Assembly: GCF_041734645.1 (NCBI RefSeq) | Contig: NZ_CP162010.1 | Location: 1,858,255-1,922,254, forward strand | Reading direction: 5' to 3' | Source: Rodentibacter sp901420285 | Lineage (GTDB): Bacteria > Pseudomonadota > Gammaproteobacteria > Enterobacterales > Pasteurellaceae | Length of the DNA stretch: 64,000 bases | Shown here: positions 1 through 9,326 of the stretch, piece after piece | Layout: the number at the start of each line of letters is the position of its first letter | Position numbering within the stretch: position 1 is the stretch's first letter | Made by a program: the position numbers and the translations under genes | Notes under the pieces: model-generated | Database searches by the model: none | The model's input: the letters and a program-made list of their open reading frames with translations, nothing else | Told to the model about the DNA's origin: nothing

Positions 1-1
1 T

Positions 2-1276
2 ATTCTCACTCACTTAAAGCTGCAAAATCCGCTCCAATACATCGGCAGTTTTGATCGCCCGAACATTCGTTACACGTTGGAAGAAAAATTCAAGCCAATG
101 GAACAATTGGCGCGTTTTGTGCTGGCGCAAAAAGGCAAAAGCGGCATCATATATTGCAACAGCCGTAGCAAAGTAGAACGCATTGCGGAAAGCTTGCGTA
201 GCAAAGGCGTGCCCGCCGCAGCTTATCACGCGGGCATGGAAACGGCGCAACGCGAACGCGTACAGCAGGATTTTCAGCGTGATAACGTACAAGTGGTGGT
301 GGCGACCATTGCGTTCGGCATGGGCATTAATAAATCCAACGTGCGTTTTGTGGCACATTTCGATTTGCCGCGCAGCATTGAATCCTACTATCAGGAAACC
401 GGCCGCGCGGGGCGTGACGATTTGCCTGCTGAAGCGGTGCTGTTTTATGAGCCGGCGGATTATGCCTGGTTACAAAAAATGCTGTTGGAAAAACCGGAAA
501 CACCACAACGTCAAATTGAGCAGCACAAACTGGAAGCCATCGGTGAATTCGCCGAAAGTCAAACTTGTCGCCGTTTGGTGTTGTTGAATTATTTCGGTGA
601 ACATCGTCAAACCCCTTGCAATAACTGCGATATTTGCCTCGATCCGCCGAAAAAATACGATGGCTTGATGGATGCACAAAAAGTGATGTCAACCATTTAT
701 CGCGTGGGACAATGTTTCGGTGCGCAATATATCATCGGCGTGTTGCGCGGGATGCACAATCAAAAAATTATCGAACGCGGCCATGACAAACTCAGCGTGT
801 ACGGCATCGGCAAAGATAAAAGCAAGGAACATTGGCAATCGGTGATTCGTCAATTGATTCACTTAGGCTTTGTACAACAAGTTATCGGTGAATTTAACGC
901 CACGTTGCGACTCACCGAAAGCGCGAAGCCTATCTTAAAAGGCGAAGTCCCATTGGAATTGGCAATGCCGCGTATTTCTGCGATCACCAAAATCACCCAT
1001 AATCCACAACGCAATGCGGTGCCAAATTACGACAAGGATTTATTCGCCCGTCTGCGCTTTCTACGTAAACAAATCGCCGACAAGGAAAATATTCCGCCTT
1101 ACATCGTGTTCAACGACGCGACCTTACAAGAAATGGCGCAATATATGCCGACCTCTAAAACTGAAATGTTGCAAATTAATGGCGTGGGCGCAATAAAGCT
1201 GGAGCGTTTCGCGCAACCGTTTATGGCATTAATTAATGAACATAAAATGCTTTTAATGAAAGCTCAGAACGAATAA
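2..1276 (+). CDS. recQ: ATP-dependent DNA helicase RecQ, 5' end outside the window
   Basis: This is the C-terminal two thirds of RecQ, a 3'-5' helicase of recombination repair. The open frame runs in from the left edge (first residues read ILTHLKLQNPLQYIGSFDRP), so the N-terminal part with the Walker A and DEAH motifs is missing only because of the window cut. Visible are helicase motif VI (QETGRAGRDD, about nt 392-421), the four zinc-binding cysteines of the RecQ-Ct domain (TCRR...TPCNNCDIC), the winged-helix region, and a C-terminal HRDC domain ending in FAQPFMALI. About 424 residues are present compared with roughly 600 in the family. It is followed directly by a strong terminator shared with the convergent ngt gene. 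Confidence 0.96.
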   Translation: MLTHLKLQNPLQYIGSFDRPNIRYTLEEKFKPMEQLARFVLAQKGKSGIIYCNSRSKVERIAESLRSKGVPAAAYHAGMETAQRERVQQDFQRDNVQVVVATIAFGMGINKSNVRFVAHFDLPRSIESYYQETGRAGRDDLPAEAVLFYEPADYAWLQKMLLEKPETPQRQIEQHKLEAIGEFAESQTCRRLVLLNYFGEHRQTPCNNCDICLDPPKKYDGLMDAQKVMSTIYRVGQCFGAQYIIGVLRGMHNQKIIERGHDKLSVYGIGKDKSKEHWQSVIRQLIHLGFVQQVIGEFNATLRLTESAKPILKGEVPLELAMPRISAITKITHNPQRNAVPNYDKDLFARLRFLRKQIADKENIPPYIVFNDATLQEMAQYMPTSKTEMLQINGVGAIKLERFAQPFMALINEHKMLLMKAQNE

Positions 1277-1300
1277 AAAATCCCCTTTCGGGGATTTTTG
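1276..1300. terminator. Bidirectional terminator between recQ and ngt
   Basis: A stem of AATCCCC/GGGGATT with a TTTC loop is flanked by A-runs and T-runs on both sides, so it can end transcripts arriving from either strand. It sits in the 32-nt gap between the convergent stop codons. Confidence 0.9.
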
Positions 1301-1308
1301 CTTAAACG

Positions 1309-3564
1309 TCAGTTTTTTTTGTCTTCTTTGTGCTTGCTTTTGCTGTCGCACTGGCCTTCGGCTTTAACGGCGGTTTTCGCTGTTGTCGCTTTCTTCGTGG
1401 CCGCTTTCTTCGCAGGCTCTTCTACGACTACCGTTTCTTTTTTTGCCGTTTCTTTTTTTGCCGTTTCTTTTTTGACCGTTTCTTTTTTGGCCGTTTCTTT
1501 TTTGGCCGTTGCCTTTTTAGCGGTTTCTTTTTTAGCGGTTTCAGCTTTCTTCACGGTCTCCGCTTTCTTCACGGTTTTTGGTTTCTCTACAGTTTCTTTT
1601 TTCTCTGCAGTTTCTTTTTTCTCCGTGGTTTTCTTCGTCGTGGTTTTCTTCACCGCCGTTTTTTTCGTTGCCGCTTTTTTCTTCGGTTTTTCGGTCAAGT
1701 GTGCCGTTTTCCATTCATTGAGTTTTTCCAACAAAACTTTACCCATCGGGCTTGGATCACCGGTGAATAAGGTTTGCAAGCCGTTATTTTCAATGATATG
1801 GCGACGTAACGCTAAACGCTCTGCGTGGTTTTCCGCTAAACGAATTGCACATTCCACGTATTCATCCGCATTTTGCGCAATCAACCATTCCGGTAAACCG
1901 AGACGTTTAAATAAGCCTTCATCGATATGTTCGTGCACTTCCGGCCCGGTTTTACACACACCGACTAAACCAAGCGTCACCATGTCAATAATACCGTTGG
2001 TGTTACCGAACGGGAACGGATTCACCATCATATCGCAGCCTTGTAATACACCAAGATATTCATTGTAAGGAAGGTGGGAGTGTGCAGTGGCATCATCACC
2101 TAAATAATTTTTAATGAAGCGTTCTACATAAGGATGAGTCAGACCGATGGATTGTCCTAACGCAAAATGGAAATGGACTTTTACTTTTGCGCGATCGCGA
2201 ATTGCTTTCAGCGATTCCATGAAATAAGGATTGAGTTTCATGGTAGTGGAGGCGATACCAATATTCACCACTTCCGGATTTTCGCGTAATTTGTATTCCA
2301 CATGTTGTGGCGCTAAAGCGGAAGGCACGTAAGGCAAGGCATCTTTTGGTAGGCGCAATAAAGTTTCGCTGAAACAGGCTTCGGAACCGACGTAATCGTC
2401 TTCCACAATCACGTATTCGATAAAATCGGAGTGAGTTGTCGCCGGGTGCCCCAATGCGACCACTTGAATCGGCGCAAGACGGGTATTGCTAGCAAAAATA
2501 GGTAATAAATCCATCCCGATACTCGGCATATAAAATACCGCCGCCTTATTTTCTTCGCAAATTCCACGAATAAAATTCAAGCGCTCAAAAATATTCTCGC
2601 CTTTTAGTTCTCTAAACTCGTCAAAAACCTCGCGGCCGGCTTGATCCACCGCATCGTTGCCGATTCCGATTAAATGAAAACGTTCACGCGCCGCAATCAT
2701 CGATGTAGAGTGGGTACGATAAATAGAGTGGGAAGAATGGAAATGTTCAAGTAAAACAACCATGACCGGTTTGCCGTTAATTTCACCGATTTCGGTGATT
2801 TCTCGGTCTTGGAATCCACCGGTTAAAATATGTCGGCGAATAACTTGATTTAACGCCTTTTTCACGAGATGTTTATTTTCCGCAATATCGTAACTACAAT
2901 GCATGTACACATCGTGAGAAATCGCGCTCGGCAAATTATTGAGGTTTTCGATTTGCACAAGTTTTTCCGGGAACCATTGCAACAAGGTACCGCGTTTACT
3001 AAAAGCTTGCGTAGTCCCCACGAAACGCGGTGATTGCAAAGCAAACGCTAATGCCGCGCAAAAATCGCGATCTAAATTCCATAGCGCATCTAAATTTAAA
3101 TTAATGTTAGATTCAGGCAGATAAAGAATGCAAAATTTAATTAACGCCTCTTTGCTATCACTTAAACGAAAATCGGCGAAATTATAAGGGTCTTCGTTTT
3201 GGTTTAAGGTGGCGAGAATATGATCCGCATTAACGTAAGGCGAGGCGGCAAAAATAACGTTAATCCAACGTTGTAATGTGAGGAAATGTAATGCGCCGGA
3301 TTGTGAAATCACAAGTTTAGGATCTTTAAACAGCTCCGTCATCGCGTGTGCCATACGGGTGGCAAAATACACCGTTCTGTCTTGCTCTAAGTATGCCGGT
3401 TGTAATTGTTCCGGAAAAGTAAATTCTATGCCGTTAACAGCACCAAAATTTGAATCGATCTTGCTTAAAATATCAAGCAATTCTAGGCAAGCGGCCTCAT
3501 AATTTTTGTCCGCTACTGCTTGTTCAAAGCGTATTAAACTTGGCTGTTTTTGTTGTTCAGTCAT
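1309..3564 (-). CDS. ngt: HMW1C-type cytoplasmic N-glycosyltransferase with Lys-rich C-terminal tail
   Basis: The first ~623 residues match the HMW1C/NGT family (GT41-like), which transfers glucose from a UDP-sugar to asparagine in Asn-X-Ser/Thr sites of proteins in the cytoplasm, classically surface adhesins before export. Length and features (N-terminal all-helical domain; GT-B domain with FHFALGQ, NPFPFGNTNGIIDMVTLG and KTGPEVHEHIDEGLFKRLG) fit the ~620-residue Actinobacillus enzyme. Unlike that enzyme it continues in frame for about 128 more residues of Lys/Ala/Thr/Glu-rich sequence built from repeats such as KKETAK, resembling histone-H1/AlgP-like tails. The gene lies 23 nt downstream of rimO, the linkage known from A. 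pleuropneumoniae; the alpha-glucosyltransferase gene found with it there is not adjacent here. The function of the core is confident; the role of the tail is unknown. Confidence 0.9.
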   Translation of the reverse strand: MTEQQKQPSLIRFEQAVADKNYEAACLELLDILSKIDSNFGAVNGIEFTFPEQLQPAYLEQDRTVYFATRMAHAMTELFKDPKLVISQSGALHFLTLQRWINVIFAASPYVNADHILATLNQNEDPYNFADFRLSDSKEALIKFCILYLPESNINLNLDALWNLDRDFCAALAFALQSPRFVGTTQAFSKRGTLLQWFPEKLVQIENLNNLPSAISHDVYMHCSYDIAENKHLVKKALNQVIRRHILTGGFQDREITEIGEINGKPVMVVLLEHFHSSHSIYRTHSTSMIAARERFHLIGIGNDAVDQAGREVFDEFRELKGENIFERLNFIRGICEENKAAVFYMPSIGMDLLPIFASNTRLAPIQVVALGHPATTHSDFIEYVIVEDDYVGSEACFSETLLRLPKDALPYVPSALAPQHVEYKLRENPEVVNIGIASTTMKLNPYFMESLKAIRDRAKVKVHFHFALGQSIGLTHPYVERFIKNYLGDDATAHSHLPYNEYLGVLQGCDMMVNPFPFGNTNGIIDMVTLGLVGVCKTGPEVHEHIDEGLFKRLGLPEWLIAQNADEYVECAIRLAENHAERLALRRHIIENNGLQTLFTGDPSPMGKVLLEKLNEWKTAHLTEKPKKKAATKKTAVKKTTTKKTTEKKETAEKKETVEKPKTVKKAETVKKAETAKKETAKKATAKKETAKKETVKKETAKKETAKKETVVVEEPAKKAATKKATTAKTAVKAEGQCDSKSKHKEDKKN
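1420..1680 (-). repeat. Short tandem repeats encoding the KKETAK-type tail of ngt
   Basis: Roughly 18-bp imperfect repeats, each encoding a six-residue unit like K-E-T-A-K-K, are stacked here, with homopolymer runs of six to seven T on the plus strand (for example around 1438-1470). The unit size is a multiple of three, so gain or loss of units would change tail length, whereas slippage in the homopolymers would shift the frame. Confidence 0.75.
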
Positions 3565-3587
3565 AATTTTGTTTCCTTAAACTAAAA

Positions 3588-4925
3588 TTAACAGGTTCCC
3601 CACAGATCATATTCGTCCGAATGGGTAATATTCACTTTAATTACATCGCCGACTTTCACGTCGATGCCGCTAAAATTTTCTACATAAACCAATCCGTCTA
3701 CTTCTGGCGCATCGGCTTTCGAACGACCAATAATTCCTTGCTCGTCAATTTCATCCACTAAAACATCGAATGTTTTGCCCACTTTTAATTGTAAACGATT
3801 CGCTGAAATTTCTTGTTGTAATTGCATAAAACGGTGGAAACGTTCCTCTTTCACTTCTTCCGCTACTTGATTTTCCATCTCTGTCGCCGGTGCGCCCTCT
3901 ACTGCGCTAAATTTAAAACAACCTACACGATCAAGCTGCGCTTCTTTTAAGAAATCCAATAGCATTTGAAAATCTTCTTCCGTTTCACCCGGGAAACCGA
4001 CGATAAAAGTCGAACGTAAAGTCAAATCCGGACAAATCTCGCGCCATTTTTTAATCCGTTCCAACATACGCTCAATACTGCCCGGTCTTTTCATGGCTTT
4101 TAAGATTTTCGGACTGGCGTGTTGTAACGGAATATCTAAATACGGCAGTAACGTACCGTCCGCCATTAACGGAATCAAATCATCGACATGCGGATAGGGA
4201 TAAACATAATGCAAACGCACCCAAATACCAAGTTTACCGAGCTGTTTACACAGTGTCATCAAATCGCTTTTAATCGGCATTCCGTTCCAGAAAGACGTTT
4301 TCACACCGCCGTCTTGTTGTTTTAAATCCATTGAATAAGCCGAAGTATCTTGCGACACCACAAGTAATTCTTTCACGCCCGCGTCCGCCAAACGTTTGGC
4401 CTCATCCAACACCTGCGTAATGGAACGACTTTCCAAATCGCCCCGCATTGAAGGAATAATGCAGAAAGTACAACGATGATTGCAACCTTCAGAAATTTTC
4501 AAATAGGCATAATGTTTCGGGGTGAGTTTCACGCCTTGTTTCGGTACCAGGCTGGTGTAGGGACTGTGAACCGGTTTCGGCACATGTTTATGCACCTGTT
4601 GCATCACCGCTTCGTAGCTGTGCGGGCCGCTGACCTCTAATACTTTGGGGTGTACTTCTCGAATGCGGTCCTCTTTGGCACCCAAACAACCGGTGACAAT
4701 CACGCGACCGTTTTCTTCCAACGCCTCGCCGATGGCTTCGAGAGATTCCTGCACCGCGCTATCGATAAAACCGCAAGTGTTAACGATGACCAAATCCACG
4801 TTTTCGTAGCTCGGTACGATGTGGTAACCGTCACTGCGCAATTCGGTCAAAATGCGTTCGGAATCCACCAGATTTTTTGGACAACCCAGACTGACGAAAC
4901 CAATACTCGGCGCTGAAATTTGCAT
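3588..4925 (-). CDS. rimO: Ribosomal protein S12 methylthiotransferase RimO
   Basis: RimO is a radical-SAM enzyme that adds a methylthio group to the conserved aspartate of ribosomal protein S12. The 445 residues show the N-terminal UPF0004 domain with its cysteines (SLGCPKN, VNTCGF, VTGCLG), the radical-SAM motif CNHRCTFC near residue 150, and a C-terminal TRAM domain (DVLVDEIDEQGIIGRS...). Length is normal. It begins a two-gene operon with ngt, so translation-machinery modification and protein N-glycosylation are probably co-transcribed. Confidence 0.97.
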   Translation of the reverse strand: MQISAPSIGFVSLGCPKNLVDSERILTELRSDGYHIVPSYENVDLVIVNTCGFIDSAVQESLEAIGEALEENGRVIVTGCLGAKEDRIREVHPKVLEVSGPHSYEAVMQQVHKHVPKPVHSPYTSLVPKQGVKLTPKHYAYLKISEGCNHRCTFCIIPSMRGDLESRSITQVLDEAKRLADAGVKELLVVSQDTSAYSMDLKQQDGGVKTSFWNGMPIKSDLMTLCKQLGKLGIWVRLHYVYPYPHVDDLIPLMADGTLLPYLDIPLQHASPKILKAMKRPGSIERMLERIKKWREICPDLTLRSTFIVGFPGETEEDFQMLLDFLKEAQLDRVGCFKFSAVEGAPATEMENQVAEEVKEERFHRFMQLQQEISANRLQLKVGKTFDVLVDEIDEQGIIGRSKADAPEVDGLVYVENFSGIDVKVGDVIKVNITHSDEYDLWGTC

Positions 4926-5092
4926 AAATTATCTCTATATTTCCTCATTTTTCGGGTTGCAGATTGTACTCAATTTAAACAAAAAAGGCGACAAGTTAAA
5001 ACCAAAAACATTGTAAATAAAGAATTTGCTATATTTTGCCAAATGAAGTCGTTAGAATTCGGTAACCTGTTTCTCCGTTGCTTAATATTATT

Positions 5093-5812
5093 ATGGAAAA
5101 TTCATCTCTTCTATTGGCCCCGCTTTTGGGGTCATATCATTTAATGGTGCTCGGTAAAATGTTTTTAGCCTTTTTGTTGGGCAGTATTATCGGTTTGGAA
5201 CGCGAGCTTAAACACAAACCCGTCGGCATTAAAACTTGCGCCATTATCGCAATTACTACATGCACGCTAACCATCGTTTCCATTCAGGCCGCGGAACATT
5301 ACGCGCAAGTGTCGGAAAATATTCGTACCGACCCAATGCGCCTTGCCGCTCAAGTAATTAGCGGTATCGGTTTCTTAGGCGCGGGCGTCATTTTGCATAA
5401 AAAGAATGATGCCATTTCCGGTTTAACCACCGCTGCGATTATTTGGGCAGCCGCCGGTATCGGTATTGCTACCGGCGCGGGTTTTATTTTTGACGCATTA
5501 ATTGCCACCGCGATGATTTTAATCGCCATTCGTTTCAGCCCCCTGATTCAGCGCCTTGTGCGCCGAAAAGGACGCAAAAAGAAAAACAAAATTATCATTC
5601 ATCTCGGTTCATCGGCGGCCATCGCGGCAGTGACGAACTTATTGATACAAAATGACTACCGCATTGAAAACCTTTCGGTGAAAGATTTAGCCAATGGCGA
5701 AGTACGCGTACAAGTGCGTTGTCTCGCTATCGAGCAATCTATGTTGAAGGATGTTTATACGCTGTTGAAAACCGAACCTGAAGTATTAAGCGTAGAATTA
5801 TTTGAAAATTAA
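5093..5812 (+). CDS. MgtC/SapB-family inner-membrane protein
   Basis: An integral membrane protein of 239 residues with four to five hydrophobic segments in the first 150 residues, including the family signatures GSIIGLERE and RLAAQVISGIGFLGAGVI, then a basic linker (RRKGRKKKNK) and a C-terminal ACT-like soluble domain. MgtC-like proteins modulate membrane ATPase activity and magnesium or acid stress; the exact role is not deducible here. I chose the ATG at 5093; an in-frame TTG at 5078 is possible and neither has a strong ribosome-binding site. It diverges from rimO across a 167-nt gap. Confidence 0.85.
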   Translation: MENSSLLLAPLLGSYHLMVLGKMFLAFLLGSIIGLERELKHKPVGIKTCAIIAITTCTLTIVSIQAAEHYAQVSENIRTDPMRLAAQVISGIGFLGAGVILHKKNDAISGLTTAAIIWAAAGIGIATGAGFIFDALIATAMILIAIRFSPLIQRLVRRKGRKKKNKIIIHLGSSAAIAAVTNLLIQNDYRIENLSVKDLANGEVRVQVRCLAIEQSMLKDVYTLLKTEPEVLSVELFEN

Positions 5813-5859
5813 TATGGCGTCAAATACATCATCGACACTTAATTTGAACATACCAAATA

Positions 5860-5870
5860 GCACCGCATTG
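5860..5870 (-). repeat. CAATGCGGTGC dispersed repeat, intergenic copy
   Basis: An exact copy of the 11-mer (as GCACCGCATTG on this strand), extended as AATAGCACCGCATTGAAA. It lies in the 167-nt gap between the MgtC-like gene and asd, which otherwise shows no clear feature. Confidence 0.85.
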
Positions 5871-5979
5871 AAATCGCGTAAAAGCAAATTATCTTGCTCG
5901 GAACGGAAAAAACTTGATTTTGAATGGACTATCTTGTAATTAATAGCCCTTCAAACACAACATTAACTAAGGAAAAATT

Positions 5980-7095
5980 ATGAAAAAAGTCGGTTTTATT
6001 GGATGGCGCGGAATGGTTGGTTCCGTATTAATGGATCGCATGGTGCAGGAAAATGATTTCGCAAATTTAAATCCTGTTTTCTTTACTACCTCTCAAGCCG
6101 GTCAACCTGCACCGGTTTTTGGTGGCAAAGCGGCGGGCGAATTAAAAAACGCCTTCGACATCGAAGAACTGAAAAAATTAGACATTATCGTCACCTGTCA
6201 AGGCGGTGATTATACCAATGAGGTCTATCCGAAACTCAAAGCCAGCGGCTGGGACGGTTATTGGGTGGATGCAGCCTCCGCCTTGCGTATGAAAGACGAC
6301 GCCATCATCGTGCTCGACCCGGTAAATCAACACGTCATTGCCGACGGCTTAAAAAACGGCATTAAAACTTTTGTGGGTGGCAACTGCACGGTGAGTTTAA
6401 TGTTAATGGCAATCGGCGGTTTATTTGAAAAAGATTTAGTCGAATGGATTTCTGTCGCAACTTACCAAGCGGCCTCCGGCGCCGGTGCCAAAAATATGCG
6501 CGAACTTTTAGTACAAATGGGATTATTGGAACAATCCGTCAGTGAAGAGTTAGCCAATCCGGCCTCGTCCATTTTAGATATCGAACGCAAAGTCACCGCG
6601 CAAATGCGTGCCGATAATTTCCCGACCTCGAATTTTGGCACCGCATTGGGCGGCAGCCTGATTCCTTGGATTGATAAACTACTGCCAGAAACCGGACAAA
6701 CTAAAGAAGAATGGAAAGGCTACGCGGAAACTAACAAAATTCTCGGTTTAAACGATAAACCGATTCCGGTAGACGGTTTATGCGTGCGCATCGGCGCATT
6801 ACGTTGCCACAGCCAAGCATTCACGATTAAATTGAAAAAAGACTTGCCATTGGCTGAAATCGAACAAATCATCGCGGCCCATAATCCATGGGTAAAAGTA
6901 ATTCCGAACGATAAAGAAGCCACGCTCCGCGAACTCACGCCGGCGAAAGTTACCGGCACCTTAAGCGTGCCGATTGGCCGTTTACGCAAATTGGCGATGG
7001 GGCCGGAATATTTAGCCGCCTTCACGGTGGGCGACCAATTATTATGGGGCGCTGCCGAACCGGTGCGTCGTATTTTGCGACAATTAGTTGCATAA
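5980..7095 (+). CDS. asd: Aspartate-semialdehyde dehydrogenase
   Basis: Asd reduces aspartyl phosphate to aspartate semialdehyde with NADPH, feeding lysine, diaminopimelate, methionine and threonine synthesis. The 371 residues show the dinucleotide-binding start (GFIGWRGMVGSVLM), the catalytic cysteine in GGNCTVSLML, and the substrate loop region GALRCHSQAFTIKL. The start has AAGGA seven bases upstream. The 11-mer repeat occurs in frame at 6638-6648, encoding part of FGTALGGS. A rho-independent terminator follows. Confidence 0.97.
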   Translation: MKKVGFIGWRGMVGSVLMDRMVQENDFANLNPVFFTTSQAGQPAPVFGGKAAGELKNAFDIEELKKLDIIVTCQGGDYTNEVYPKLKASGWDGYWVDAASALRMKDDAIIVLDPVNQHVIADGLKNGIKTFVGGNCTVSLMLMAIGGLFEKDLVEWISVATYQAASGAGAKNMRELLVQMGLLEQSVSEELANPASSILDIERKVTAQMRADNFPTSNFGTALGGSLIPWIDKLLPETGQTKEEWKGYAETNKILGLNDKPIPVDGLCVRIGALRCHSQAFTIKLKKDLPLAEIEQIIAAHNPWVKVIPNDKEATLRELTPAKVTGTLSVPIGRLRKLAMGPEYLAAFTVGDQLLWGAAEPVRRILRQLVA

Positions 7096-7114
7096 TTTTG
7101 ATTCACATAATAAC

Positions 7115-7138
7115 GGGCGTATTTAATACGCCCTTTTG
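7115..7138 (+). terminator. Terminator of asd
   Basis: Stem GGGCGTAT paired with ATACGCCC followed by TTTTG, starting 20 nt after the asd stop and just before pldB. Confidence 0.85.
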
Positions 7139-7152
7139 CATTATTAAATCTT

Positions 7153-8097
7153 ATGATCCGAGAACCCCGCTTCACCGAGTTCGCCCTCAGAGAACTGTTG
7201 CCTTTCTTCGCGCAATTTCCCACCCAATATCTGGTAGGCAAAAATGATGTCAATATCGCTTATCGCCACTTAACGCATAACCAAAGTGCGCCCAGAAAAT
7301 TAATGATTTTAGTCAACGGACGCGCGGAGAATATGCTGAAATGGTCGGAACTCGCCTATGATTTTTATCATCAAGGCTACGACGTGTTACTTTTCGATCA
7401 TCGCGGGCAAGGCTATTCCGACAGATTGTTAAAAGAGAGTGAAAAAGGACATTTGGACGAGTTCCGTTTTTATGTCGATGACATGGCAAAAATTGTCGAA
7501 AAAACAACTGCGCTTTTCAACTACCAAATTCAACATCTGCTTGCCCATTCTCTCGGTTCGTTAATTGCCACTTATTATTTGGCAAACTGTGCTCACCGCG
7601 TACAAAAAGCTGTCCTGTCTTCGCCCTGTTTCGGCCTGCCGCTAAAACATCCGCTGCGTGACGAATTGATTATTGCGCTGATGAATTTGTTTGGCCAAGG
7701 TGAGCGTTATGTGTTCGGCAAGGGCGCTTATAAACCGGCTCACCTTGAACACAATGAACTGAGTTTTTGTAAAACTCGGATGAAATGGATGAATCGGGTA
7801 AATCGCAAACACGCTGAACTTCATTTGGGCGGCCCGACTTTTCGTTGGGTCCATTTGTGCCTCAACGCCATCAAGCGCTTACCAAACATTATTCCTCGGG
7901 TAGAAATTCCGGTGCTGATTTTGCAATCGGAAAAGGAAAAAATCGTCGATAACAAAAAGCTGGGAGAATTGGCCGCGATCTTTCCTAACGCCCGTTGCGA
8001 AATGGTGCAAAACGCTAAGCATGAGATTTTATTCGAACGCGACGAAATTCGCGCCAAGGTGATGGATAAGTTACGCGCGTTTTATTGCTCATGCTGA
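7153..8097 (+). CDS. pldB: Alpha/beta hydrolase, lysophospholipase L2-like
   Basis: A 314-residue serine hydrolase of the PldB (monoacylglycerol lipase/lysophospholipase L2) family. Visible are the oxyanion region (ILVNGRAENMLKW), HRGQGYSDR, the nucleophile elbow AHSLGS near residue 138, and near the C-terminus the Asp/His of the triad region (LQSEKEKIVDN, NAKHEILFERDE). PldB enzymes remove acyl chains from lysophospholipids at the inner membrane. It follows asd but is separated from it by a terminator. Confidence 0.88.
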   Translation: MIREPRFTEFALRELLPFFAQFPTQYLVGKNDVNIAYRHLTHNQSAPRKLMILVNGRAENMLKWSELAYDFYHQGYDVLLFDHRGQGYSDRLLKESEKGHLDEFRFYVDDMAKIVEKTTALFNYQIQHLLAHSLGSLIATYYLANCAHRVQKAVLSSPCFGLPLKHPLRDELIIALMNLFGQGERYVFGKGAYKPAHLEHNELSFCKTRMKWMNRVNRKHAELHLGGPTFRWVHLCLNAIKRLPNIIPRVEIPVLILQSEKEKIVDNKKLGELAAIFPNARCEMVQNAKHEILFERDEIRAKVMDKLRAFYCSC

Positions 8098-8122
8098 GCT
8101 GGCACGCCGTACCGCGCGGGTT

Positions 8123-8133
8123 CAATGCGGTGC
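8123..8133 (+). repeat. CAATGCGGTGC dispersed repeat, intergenic copy
   Basis: An exact copy extended as TTCAATGCGGTGCTAAAT, 25 nt after the pldB stop. Confidence 0.85.
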
Positions 8134-8233
8134 TAAATCAGCGATCCACTTCAGCTTGTCTATTTTTAGTTATATCAGCACGCATTAGTTTGAATTTAAA
8201 TCAAATCTGATTAAATTTCCCTTTCAATAAATC

Positions 8234-8272
8234 AAAGGCTGATTTTGACATATTGTCAACATCAGCCTTTTT
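8234..8272. terminator. Bidirectional terminator after pldB
   Basis: A long stem, AAGGCTGATNTTGACA paired with TGTCAACATCAGCCTT with one mismatch, flanked by A-rich and T-rich ends, between the convergent pldB and ypfJ genes. Confidence 0.85.
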
Positions 8273-8279
8273 AATGAAT

Positions 8280-8343
8280 AAGTACGGTCGGTTTTCAACA
8301 TGTTTTTCTGCATTGAAAAACACCTCAAAAATCCACCGTACTT
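8280..8343. repeat. Inverted pair of degenerate Haemophilus uptake signals
   Basis: AAGTACGGT at 8280-8288 and its complement ACCGTACTT at 8335-8343 are one base away from the Haemophilus uptake sequence AAGTGCGGT. The pair is followed by a T-run and could act as a second terminator for pldB. Confidence 0.6.
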
Positions 8344-8361
8344 TTTTGTTTCTGCCAACCG

Positions 8362-9189
8362 TTAAAAAGTATTACATTGTGCCGGATTGCCGCTAGTTAG
8401 CCCCACTTTAAACCATTGCAAACGCTGGGCTGAGGTACCATGCGTGAAACTATCGGGAACCACATAACCTTGACTGCGTTTTTGCAAACGATCATCGCCT
8501 ACGGATTCCGCGGCGTTAAACGCTTTTTCAATATCACCACGTTCAAATAAACCGCTTTTTACCGCTTGCGATGCCCACACGCCGGCATAACAATCCGCCT
8601 GGAGTTCCAATTTCACGGAAAGTTGATTCGCTTCTGCGCGAGATGAACGACTTTGCAGACGATGCACTTGTGTCAACGTACCTAATAAATTCTGTACATG
8701 GTGCCCCACCTCATGGGCAATCACATAAGCAAACGCAGATTCGCCGGCTGCACCCAGTTTATTTTTCATGTCGTTATAAAACGATAAATCCAAATAGACC
8801 CGTTGATCATTCGGACAATAGAATGGCCCCACGGCAGATTGTCCCGTGCCGCACGCCGTCGGGGTTACGCCGTTGTAGATGACCATGCGAGGTTCTACAT
8901 ATTGTTGGTTATTTTTGGAAAAGTATGCCGACCACACTTCCTCCGTGTCGCCTAGCACCACTTTGGAGAGTTTAAATAATTGGTCTTCTTGCTGTGATTG
9001 CAAAGGTGGACTTTGCGTAGTGCCCACCTCCATATTACCGACCAAGCCAGATAAATCCACGCCATAATAAGCGCCAACCAAAATAATGATCAGCCCCAAA
9101 ACACCGGTCGGTTTTCCGCCACCGAAACCACCGCCCGATGAGCGTCTGTCTTCCACATTTGAACTTTCTCTACGACCTTGCCAACGCAT
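8362..9189 (-). CDS. ypfJ: Predicted neutral zinc metallopeptidase, YpfJ family
   Basis: A 275-residue membrane-anchored protein. It has a glycine-rich N-terminus (RRSSGGGFGGG), one transmembrane segment (VLGLIIILVGAYYGV, residues ~32-47), and the zinc-protease motif HEVGHH about residue 160 in VIAHEVGHHVQN. The start at 9189 (MRWQGRRES) matches the family; an upstream in-frame ATG would add six residues. The substrate is unknown. Confidence 0.9.
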   Translation of the reverse strand: MRWQGRRESSNVEDRRSSGGGFGGGKPTGVLGLIIILVGAYYGVDLSGLVGNMEVGTTQSPPLQSQQEDQLFKLSKVVLGDTEEVWSAYFSKNNQQYVEPRMVIYNGVTPTACGTGQSAVGPFYCPNDQRVYLDLSFYNDMKNKLGAAGESAFAYVIAHEVGHHVQNLLGTLTQVHRLQSRSSRAEANQLSVKLELQADCYAGVWASQAVKSGLFERGDIEKAFNAAESVGDDRLQKRSQGYVVPDSFTHGTSAQRLQWFKVGLTSGNPAQCNTF

Positions 9190-9326
9190 AATCTTTCCTA
9201 TCTTCAAATTAAATTCGCGTTATTCTAATCCAGAACCCTTTTTTCCGCCTAACATTTTATTCCTAGACTTATATGGCCGAATTGGTTATGTTGTGGCACC
9301 CTGAATAAATCAATAAGGAGATGAAA

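Noticed and set aside
1298..2068. A long plus-strand open frame rich in Phe/Val/Ser opposite the ngt tail
   Set aside because: It is the antisense reading of the repeat-rich ngt tail; the minus-strand frame has the family match and operon context.
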